Origin: Candidatus Cloacimonadota bacterium
Lineage (GTDB): Bacteria > Cloacimonadota > Cloacimonadia > Cloacimonadales > Cloacimonadaceae
NCBI GenBank assembly: GCA_023230795.1
Contig: JALNWR010000138.1
Coordinates: forward strand, 1-7,033
Length of the DNA: 7,033 nucleotides
Reading direction: 5' to 3'
Below, piece after piece: positions 1-5,374 of the stretch. The first letter of the stretch is position 1. Every line of letters starts with the position of its first letter. Position numbers and translations under genes: made by a program. The notes under the pieces are model-generated. The model was given only the letters and a program-made list of their open reading frames with translations. It was not told the origin of the DNA and did no database searches.

Positions 1-197
1 GCTATCTAAAATGGCGTCCCGATGGGACTCGGATTGGAAGGACATTAATGCTGGAATCATGAATCTTAACTGCCAAAAGTATAAACTGAAATACATAGGC
101 ATAGATGATAGCTAAGATACTATTATTAAGTTCATTATCAAAAGAGTGACTCGATATTTTGGGGGAATGCCAGAAAGCCGGAATTTGGAATGTGCTC

Positions 198-217
198 AGC
201 AGCATCGGCGTGCTGCT
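198..217. repeat. Short perfect hairpin, 7-bp stem
   Basis: AGCAGCA at 198-204 and TGCTGCT at 211-217 form a perfect 7-bp stem around a 6-base loop (TCGGCG). There is no run of T on either side in either direction, so it is not a typical intrinsic terminator. It could be the remnant of one, or a processing or pausing structure belonging to an upstream transcript. Confidence 0.4.
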
Positions 218-333
218 CTACCTTATAGGATGTCCTCTATATAATGTGTAAATCAGAGTATTTATTACTGCTATTTCCACGATATCTACACGTTATCGAA
301 CAAGGAAGGATGCTGTAGATAGGCGTCTGGGTG

Positions 334-416
334 GGGCTCCGATTCCCCAAGCAAGCTTTAGTTCGCTAAAGACTGGCCTTCGAACTAAGTTTTGCTTCAC
401 CTCCGAATCGGAGTTC
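334..416. repeat. Long imperfect inverted repeat (about 80-base hairpin)
   Basis: Three paired blocks nest around one centre. CTCCGATTC at 337-345 pairs with GAATCGGAG at 405-413, extended by a G-C and two G-T pairs out to 334 and 416. AAGCAA at 349-354 pairs with TTGCTT at 392-397. TTAGTTCG at 358-365 pairs with CGAACTAA at 381-388. The blocks are separated by internal loops, and a 15-base loop remains at 366-380. An alternative local fold is a 6-bp stem, CTTTAG/CTAAAG, closed by a TTCG tetraloop at 356-371. The element lies well upstream of the predicted transcription start near 590, so it is not part of the operon leader. It could act as DNA (a cruciform or a mobile palindromic repeat) or as RNA in an unseen transcript. 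The integron attC core GTTRRRY was looked for and not found. Confidence 0.55.
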
Positions 417-423
417 GGAGTCC

Positions 424-437
424 CAGTGCATGCACTG
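424..437. promoter_or_regulatory. Perfect 14-bp palindrome, possible operator
   Basis: CAGTGCATGCACTG is exactly self-complementary over 14 bp. Symmetric sites of this size are often bound by dimeric transcription factors. It lies about 120 bp upstream of the predicted -35 box, which suits an activator or a distal operator better than a simple blocking repressor. It directly abuts the long inverted repeat and the TCGGAGT copies, so it may instead be part of that repeat structure. No regulator gene is in the window to link to it. Confidence 0.3.
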
Positions 438-555
438 TTACACGTCCAAAGCGGAATTCGGAGTTTTATCAGAACGGCAGATCAGATAGTAAACATCCAC
501 CAGGGCACAATCAAGCTTTCGGTAAAAACCAGAGGCTGCCAATTTCAAAATCTGA

Positions 556-583
556 TTGACAACATAAGTGATTGTTTTATACT
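556..583 (+). promoter_or_regulatory. Sigma-70 type promoter for the operon
   Basis: A perfect -35 box TTGACA lies at 556-561 and a -10 box TATACT (one mismatch to TATAAT) at 578-583, separated by 16 bp. The bases just upstream (541-555) are A/T-rich, like an UP element. Transcription would begin near 590, leaving a leader of about 24 bases before the ATG at 614. This position rules out the in-frame TTG at 572 as the start of the first gene, because that codon lies between the two promoter boxes. The hexamer TGATTG is repeated at 553 and 569, overlapping the promoter and possibly forming a regulator site. Confidence 0.7.
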
Positions 584-602
584 TGCATTCAGGAAATTGA
601 GA

Positions 603-609
603 AAGGAAG
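603..609 (+). promoter_or_regulatory. Ribosome-binding site of the ssnA-like gene
   Basis: AAGGAAG lies four bases before the ATG at 614. It supports this ATG over the upstream in-frame TTG at 572, which lies inside the promoter. Confidence 0.7.
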
Positions 610-613
610 AATT

Positions 614-1942
614 ATGGAAAAGTATATTATTCATGGAGCTGACATTCTCAGCTTTGACCCCGACAGGGCTTATTTGAGCGGACATGCTCTGCAAGTTCAA
701 GATGGCAGGATTGCCAGGATCGCTCCTTACGAAGAGCTGAAAGATGAGAATTGCGAGTTCATCGATGCCAGCGGCAAGATACTAATGCCCGGCCTCATCA
801 ATGCGCATCATCATTTTTATTCGACCTTTGTCACCGGCTTGGGCAAGGCCGCGCCCTCCCGCAACTTCAATGAAGTATTAGAAAATCTCTGGTGGCGGCT
901 GGATAAAAAGCTCATGCTGCAAGATAGCTATATGAGCGCACTAATTTCCCTGATCAATTCCATCAAAAAAGGCTGCACCACCATTATCGATCATCACGCC
1001 TCACCATATCATATTAAAGGCTCGTTAAATGAGATCGCCAGGGCAGTGAAAGAAGCCGGCATCCGCGCCAGTCTCTGCTATGAAGTCTCAGATCGGGACG
1101 GGCTGCCCCGCCGCGATGAAGGAATTCAGGAAAATGCCGAGTTCATCAAAGCCCATCAAGGCAGCGAAGACGCCCATCTGAAAGCGCTTTTTGGCATGCA
1201 CGCCGCCTTCACTCTGTCCGATGAAAGCCTGAGCAAGATTTCCGCTCTGGTAGCAAAGCTAAATTGCGGTATCCACATTCACGCAGCCGAAGCCGAGAGC
1301 GATCAGAACTACAATATCCAGCATTTTGGCAAGCATGTGGTGGAGCGTCTGCAGGATTTTGACCTGATCAATTCCCAGAGCATCCTGGCCCATGGCGTGC
1401 ACCTGACCCCCAGAGAAATGATGATAGTGGCCGAAAAAGGCGCTGCGATAGTTACAAATCCACAGTCCAATCTCAACAACGCCGTAGGAATTGCCGATGT
1501 CTGCAAAATGGCTGAACTCGGTATCACGGTGGGCTTGGGCACCGATGCCATGACCTGCAATATGCTGCAAGAACTCCGGGTAGGCCTCTGGGCTCAGCAT
1601 CTCAAACAGCAAAATCCCACGGCAGGCTTTATGGAGATAGCCTCCACTCTGCTCTTTAACAACCCCAAAATCGCCCAAAAGTATTGGGGAGCTCAGCACG
1701 GAACCCTGACCGAAGGCGCTGTGGCAGACATGATCCTGATAGATTACGATCCGCATACTCCTTTGAATAATGACACCTGGATCGGCCATGTGATCTACGG
1801 TGTGGCTGAGGCAAACGTAAGCGCCACCATCTGCGCAGGAAACTTCCTGATGTGGGATGGCGAGCTGCTTTTGGGCTTTGATGAAGCTGAACTGAGAGCT
1901 GAAAGCAGAGAGCTGGCCAGAGCCTTGTGGGAGAGATTTTAG
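614..1942 (+). CDS. ssnA: SsnA-type putative aminohydrolase (amidohydrolase superfamily)
   Basis: A 442-residue metal-dependent hydrolase of the cytosine deaminase/chlorohydrolase branch, the same length as I recall for E. coli SsnA. Visible in order: the N-terminal small domain (residues about 1-60), the metal motif with H65 and H67 inside NAHHHFYS, an IDHHASP segment, the HIHAAE motif with metal-ligand H223 and acidic E226, H260 in ILAHGVHL, the NPQSNLNN loop, and D311 in LGTDAMT. The C-terminal part (GTLTEGAVADMILIDYDPHTPL) is the usual return of the small domain. Members deaminate or dechlorinate N-heterocycles such as guanine, cytosine or adenosine derivatives; the true SsnA substrate is unsettled to my knowledge. 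It is probably cytoplasmic, with no signal peptide. It is first in the operon, directly behind the promoter, and 63 bases before the next gene. The SsnA assignment rests on motifs, length and neighbours; another guanine/cytosine deaminase-like enzyme is the main alternative. Confidence 0.85.
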   Translation: MEKYIIHGADILSFDPDRAYLSGHALQVQDGRIARIAPYEELKDENCEFIDASGKILMPGLINAHHHFYSTFVTGLGKAAPSRNFNEVLENLWWRLDKKLMLQDSYMSALISLINSIKKGCTTIIDHHASPYHIKGSLNEIARAVKEAGIRASLCYEVSDRDGLPRRDEGIQENAEFIKAHQGSEDAHLKALFGMHAAFTLSDESLSKISALVAKLNCGIHIHAAEAESDQNYNIQHFGKHVVERLQDFDLINSQSILAHGVHLTPREMMIVAEKGAAIVTNPQSNLNNAVGIADVCKMAELGITVGLGTDAMTCNMLQELRVGLWAQHLKQQNPTAGFMEIASTLLFNNPKIAQKYWGAQHGTLTEGAVADMILIDYDPHTPLNNDTWIGHVIYGVAEANVSATICAGNFLMWDGELLLGFDEAELRAESRELARALWERF

Positions 1943-1992
1943 CTGCTCTTCCTGAGCGCATGCGCCGCTTTAGGAAAACCAATAGCAATAAT

Positions 1993-1999
1993 AAGGAAG
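1993..1999 (+). promoter_or_regulatory. Ribosome-binding site of the ygeY-like gene
   Basis: AAGGAAG sits six bases before the ATG at 2006, the same core as before the first gene. The 63-base gap it lies in has a 10-bp self-complementary GCGCATGCGC (1956-1965) but no T-run, so no terminator is apparent between the first and second genes. Confidence 0.65.
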
Positions 2000-2005
2000 T
2001 GTAAG

Positions 2006-3199
2006 ATGTATAAAAAGATTTTTAATAAAGCCAAAGCATACGAGACCGACACCATCCGCTTTTTGATGGATATGGTAAGGATACCTTCGTTTTCCACCAA
2101 AGAGAAAGAGGTGATAGACCTCATTAAAAAAGAGATGGAGGCCGCAGGATTTGATGAGGTTTTCATCGATCCTCTGGGCAATGTGATCGGCCGCATCGGC
2201 GATGGTCCCAAGGTGATAGCCTTTGACGCTCATGTGGATACGGTATATCCGGGAGAGCGTTCGTTATGGGACTTTGATCCCTTTGATGCTCATGTGAAAG
2301 ATGGCAAGGTCTGGGGACGCGGCACGGTGGACCAAGAAGGCGGCATGGCCTCGATGGTCACTGCAGCCCGCATCATCAAAGACCTGGGACTGCAGGAAGG
2401 TTTTACGCTCTATTTCACGGGCACGGTCATGGAAGAGGATTGCGACGGACTCTGCTGGCAATACATCATAGCCGAAAACAAGATAGTCCCGGACATGGTG
2501 GTGATTACCGAGCCCACCAATATGAATATCTACCGGGGACATCGCGGCCGCATGGAAATGCAGGTGCATGTAAAAGGGCTTTCCTGCCATGGCTCTGCTC
2601 CAGAGCGGGGAGATAATGCCATTTACAAAATCTCACGTATAGCTCTGGAGATCGAGAAGCTGCACACCCGTCTGCCTGAGGATGAGTTTTTGGGTAAAGG
2701 CAGCATCGCGGTTACAGAAGTGTATTTCACAGGACCTTCGCAATGTGCAGTGCCGGACAGCGCCCGGATTCATCTGGACCGCCGGTTGACCTGGGGTGAG
2801 ACCGAAGCCAGCGCTGTGGCCGAAGTGGCCGAAGCCTGCCGTCTGGCCGGACATCCCGATGCAAAAGTCGAGGTGCTTACCTATGCCGAAGCGGCCTATA
2901 CCGGCCTGGTCTATCCCACCAAGAAGTATTATCCCACCTGGGTTACACCTGCCGATTCTCCCTGGATCAAAGCGGCTGAATATGCCTTTGCAAAGACCCT
3001 GTCCCGCCCGCCCAAAGTGGATAAATGGACCTTTTCTACCAATGGCGTGGCTATCGCCGGCATGCATGATATCCCCTGCATAGGCCTGGGGCCGGGCAAT
3101 GAAATCTATGCCCATGCGCCCAATGAAGCCACTCCCATCAAGCACCTTACCGAAGCGGCTGCTTTTTATGCGGCCCTCATCCACGAGCTAAGACCATGA
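2006..3199 (+). CDS. ygeY: YgeY-type M20 family metallohydrolase
   Basis: A 397-residue zinc-dependent hydrolase of the M20 peptidase/ArgE/DapE family. The expected two-metal site is complete: H76 and catalytic D78 in AFDAHVDT, bridging D109 in GRGTVDQEGG, the general base pair E143-E144 in MEEDCDG, E169 in TEPTN, and H370 in YAHAPNE. The GHRGRMEM segment and the SAPERGDNAIYK loop belong to the dimerisation (lid) domain. Family members cleave amide, ureido or carbamoyl bonds of small molecules such as N-acyl or N-carbamoyl amino acids. YgeY proteins are recognised as linked to selenium-dependent molybdenum hydroxylase clusters, and the neighbours here fit that. The exact substrate is not known from sequence; a linear ureido acid from purine ring opening is my inference. 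It is cytoplasmic, with a good ribosome-binding site, and its TGA overlaps the ATG of the next gene by four bases. Alternative call: a generic succinyl-diaminopimelate or acetylornithine deacylase. Confidence 0.85.
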   Translation: MYKKIFNKAKAYETDTIRFLMDMVRIPSFSTKEKEVIDLIKKEMEAAGFDEVFIDPLGNVIGRIGDGPKVIAFDAHVDTVYPGERSLWDFDPFDAHVKDGKVWGRGTVDQEGGMASMVTAARIIKDLGLQEGFTLYFTGTVMEEDCDGLCWQYIIAENKIVPDMVVITEPTNMNIYRGHRGRMEMQVHVKGLSCHGSAPERGDNAIYKISRIALEIEKLHTRLPEDEFLGKGSIAVTEVYFTGPSQCAVPDSARIHLDRRLTWGETEASAVAEVAEACRLAGHPDAKVEVLTYAEAAYTGLVYPTKKYYPTWVTPADSPWIKAAEYAFAKTLSRPPKVDKWTFSTNGVAIAGMHDIPCIGLGPGNEIYAHAPNEATPIKHLTEAAAFYAALIHELRP

Positions 3200-4389
3200 A
3201 CTATTTTAATAACTACCGTTGCACCCGCTGTGGACAGGAATATGAGCCTGACAAGCCGATCTATCTGTGTCCGGTTTGCAGCAAAACTTACCAGCCGGGC
3301 ATGCCTCTGCCGGGCATCCTGGAATGCACCTTTGACTACGCTCAGATCGCCCAGGCCTGGGAGGAATTTTGCATAGCCTTTCCCGATGCCAATGCCACCC
3401 AGAAGATAGAGGAACTCTGCGAGCTCTTCAGCCCGCTGGATAAGGAACACTATCCCAATCTGCCGGTGGGAAATACTCCCCTGATCTGCAGTCAAAGCCT
3501 GATGGGGAAGACCTTGTATCTGAAATTTGACGGAGTAAATCCCAGCGGCTCTTACAAAGATCGGGCCTCAAATCTCATGGTAGCAGAAGCCAGGCGTTTG
3601 GGGATAAAGGAGATAGTTACCGCTTCCACCGGCAATGCCGCAGCTTCTCTGGCCGCTTTATGCGCTGCTGCGGGTATCAAAGCGGTGATCTTTGCCCCGG
3701 CTAAAGCTCCCCCTGCCAAGCTGGTACAGATCAAGGTCCACAATGCCGAGCTGCATCTGGTTGAAGGAACCTATGATGATGCTTTTGCTGCCGCCCTGGA
3801 TTACTTTGCCACCCATGACTGCCTGAACCGCAATACCGCTTACCATCCCTTTACCATCGAAGGTAAGAAGACCGGGGGTCTGGAGCTTTTTGCGCAATTG
3901 GGTGAAGTGCCGGATTATATCTTTGTGCCCACAGGAGACGGCGTGATCCTTGCCGGCATAGCCAAAGCTTTCTACGACCTGAAAGAAGCCGGGATCACAG
4001 ACCGCCTCCCCGCTTTGGTAGCAGCGCAATCCGAAAGCTCGGATGCCATCACCAGCTACTGGGAAAATGGGGTCTATGCAGATGCCATCAAGCCAGATAC
4101 TATAGCAGATTCCATCTCGGTGAAGACTCCCTCCGCTGCACACCTGGCTGTGAAGGCGCTCAAAGATAGCGATGGCATCGGCATCAGGGTGAGCGATGAA
4201 GAAATCCTTTCTGCGCAAAAAATGCTGGCCTCCCGCACCGGAATCTTTTGCGAACCCTCCAGCGCAGCCACTCTGGCAGCGTATTTTCAGACTCTGGAAC
4301 AAGCCTGGATCCAAGATCAGGCGAAGGTGGTATTAATGCTTACAGGACACGGCCTCAAAGACATACAAGCGGTAAAGTTTGATGACTGA
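3196..4389 (+). CDS. Threonine synthase-like PLP enzyme with N-terminal zinc ribbon
   Basis: A 397-residue fold-type II PLP enzyme. Residues 9-28 hold a CxxC-x12-CxxC zinc ribbon (C9, C12, C25, C28). The catalytic domain follows: the NPSGSYKDR motif with Schiff-base lysine K121, the STGNAAAS substrate loop at 143-150, a PTGDG phosphate-binding loop near 245-249, and a C-terminal TGHGLKD, a hallmark of threonine synthases. The biosynthetic reaction would be O-phosphohomoserine to threonine. Its position inside a purine-catabolic type operon, overlapping genes on both sides (4 and 8 bases), argues for a catabolic role instead, such as elimination of ammonia or a ureido group from a 2,3-diaminopropionate-like amino acid. 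YgeX (diaminopropionate ammonia-lyase), also fold-type II, normally fills that place. That substrate is inference; true ThrC cannot be excluded without an alignment of the active-site pocket or a view of the rest of the genome. It is probably cytoplasmic. Confidence 0.8.
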   Translation: MNYFNNYRCTRCGQEYEPDKPIYLCPVCSKTYQPGMPLPGILECTFDYAQIAQAWEEFCIAFPDANATQKIEELCELFSPLDKEHYPNLPVGNTPLICSQSLMGKTLYLKFDGVNPSGSYKDRASNLMVAEARRLGIKEIVTASTGNAAASLAALCAAAGIKAVIFAPAKAPPAKLVQIKVHNAELHLVEGTYDDAFAAALDYFATHDCLNRNTAYHPFTIEGKKTGGLELFAQLGEVPDYIFVPTGDGVILAGIAKAFYDLKEAGITDRLPALVAAQSESSDAITSYWENGVYADAIKPDTIADSISVKTPSAAHLAVKALKDSDGIGIRVSDEEILSAQKMLASRTGIFCEPSSAATLAAYFQTLEQAWIQDQAKVVLMLTGHGLKDIQAVKFDD

Positions 4390-5374
4390 GATTGGCTACT
4401 ATGACTTTCATGTGCACATTGGTGAGAAGACCTCCGGGCACGATCTGGCCGATGATTTTGGGGATCTGAGAAGGCTGACCGAGCGCCAGCCCAATCCCGA
4501 GAATCCACCCCTTTTAGGTATCGGCGCTTTTGTGACCGAACGGCCGGATGAAAGCCTGAGTGATACCTATCAAAGGATGAATCAGAAGGCTGCCCGGGAC
4601 TTTGGCAAAGCCGTGCAATGGCATCTCACGCCCATAAAAGCCACTGTGGAAGAGCTCTATCCTCTCTTGGAGCAAGGCGCCGATCTGAAGCTCTATACTA
4701 CCTATCGCCAGGCCGGGCTCTATAGCAGCTATGAGAAAATCGGACAGTGGATGAGCGAGCTCAGCGATCTGAAGACCAGGATACTCGTGCACTGTGAAGA
4801 TGATCTGATCGTGGAAAGAAGCTCCGAGCAGTTTTCTTTTCGGCAGAGCTTTGATCACAGCCTCAGACGTCCGGAGATTGCAGAAGACAAGGCCGTGGGC
4901 ATGGTGCTGAACCTGGCTGTGAAACATCAGCATCCGGTGCATATCGTGCACGTCTCCAGTCCGGTATCTGCGCTACTCATCAAAGAGGCCAAACGTAGCT
5001 TTGCCGGCATCACTTGTGAGACAGCCCCGCAGTATCTGCTCTTTAATGAAGAGCGGCTCAGGGAGAAGGACGCACATCGCTATCTGTGCACCCCGCCCTA
5101 TCGCAAGGAAAGCTCCCGCGGGAAGTTGGTGGAGCTTTTGCAGGATGGGATATTTGACATCCTGGCCAGCGATCACTGCAGCTTTCCCGATGAACTCAAA
5201 GACAGCTACAAAGATGATCTGCCGAAGCTTCCCCAAGGCATTGCAGGCGTGGTAACACTCTATACCTCTATATATGAAAGCCTGGTAAAATCCGGCAAGA
5301 TATCCCTTCAGCAGCTTGTCGATCTGACCCTCATCAACCCTAAAGAGCTGATGCAAGGAATGCAGATATCATGA
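4382..5374 (+). CDS. Compact dihydropyrimidinase/dihydroorotase-like amidohydrolase
   Basis: A 330-residue cyclic amidohydrolase counted from the ATG at 4382; a TTG one codon earlier is less likely. All binuclear-metal ligands of the hydantoinase/dihydroorotase group are placed as expected: H10 and H12 in DFHVHIG, probable carboxylated K103 in ADLKLYTTY, H137 in LVHCED, H190 in IVHVSS, and D264 in LASDHCSF. These enzymes hydrolyse cyclic amides or ureides (dihydropyrimidines, hydantoins, dihydroorotate). It is shorter than the usual 450-480 residues: the barrel motif begins at residue 8, so the N-terminal beta-sandwich strands are absent, and it stops soon after NPKEL, so the C-terminal return of that domain is absent too. 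Since the metal site is intact and the gene is tightly coupled to both neighbours, it looks functional rather than decayed. It likely does the ring-opening job of HyuA/YgeZ in related clusters; the substrate is unknown. Confidence 0.8.
   Translation: MTEIGYYDFHVHIGEKTSGHDLADDFGDLRRLTERQPNPENPPLLGIGAFVTERPDESLSDTYQRMNQKAARDFGKAVQWHLTPIKATVEELYPLLEQGADLKLYTTYRQAGLYSSYEKIGQWMSELSDLKTRILVHCEDDLIVERSSEQFSFRQSFDHSLRRPEIAEDKAVGMVLNLAVKHQHPVHIVHVSSPVSALLIKEAKRSFAGITCETAPQYLLFNEERLREKDAHRYLCTPPYRKESSRGKLVELLQDGIFDILASDHCSFPDELKDSYKDDLPKLPQGIAGVVTLYTSIYESLVKSGKISLQQLVDLTLINPKELMQGMQIS

Larger units (their letters stand above)
1..613. other. Non-coding upstream region with inverted repeats and the operon promoter
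   Basis: No reading frame here looks like a real gene on either strand. The longest candidate is a 67-codon minus-strand frame at 2-205 with no recognisable motif and no clear ribosome-binding site. The stretch looks richer in A and T than the genes that follow. It contains small hairpins at 16-28 and 198-217, a long imperfect inverted repeat at about 334-416, a 14-bp palindrome at 424-437, three copies of the heptamer TCGGAGT (408, 415 and 458), and a promoter at 556-583. Between about 218 and 330, and between 465 and 550, I see nothing specific. The end of whatever gene lies further upstream is not visible. Confidence 0.7.

Noticed and set aside
2..115. Plus-strand open stretch entering from the left edge, possibly the 3' tail of an upstream gene
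   Set aside because: Only about 37 codons to a TAA, low-complexity composition and no recognisable motif. It cannot be told from chance without sequence to the left.
2..205. Minus-strand frame of 67 codons with a hydrophobic middle
   Set aside because: No family resemblance, no clear ribosome-binding site, it lies in A/T-rich DNA full of inverted repeats, and its start overlaps the 198-217 hairpin. It is most likely a chance frame.
240..245. TATAAT hexamer as a second promoter
   Set aside because: No acceptable -35 box at 15-19 bp upstream and no gene directly downstream.
301..425. Possible tRNA, including selenocysteine tRNA, suggested by GGAAGG and TTCGAAC segments
   Set aside because: No matching acceptor stem, anticodon arm or CCA end could be assembled; the TTCGAAC belongs to the long inverted repeat.
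442..600. Minus-strand open stretch of about 50 codons ending at a TAA near 442
   Set aside because: It has no ATG start, runs into the antisense of the promoter and first gene, and has no known motif.
572..613. Fourteen-codon N-terminal extension of the aminohydrolase from a TTG
   Set aside because: The TTG lies between the -35 and -10 boxes, so it would not be in the transcript. ATG at 614 has a good ribosome-binding site and gives the expected family length.
426..677. Plus-strand frame of 83 codons
   Set aside because: It runs through the promoter and overlaps the start of the well-supported aminohydrolase gene in another frame, and shows no protein motif.
1259..1789. Long antisense frames inside the genes (for example 1259-1789, 2633-3184 and 3658-4314 on the minus strand)
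   Set aside because: They are mirror frames of strongly supported genes, with no motifs of their own.
1956..1965. GCGCATGCGC palindrome as a terminator between the first two genes
   Set aside because: Self-complementary over only 10 bases with no loop and no following T-run.
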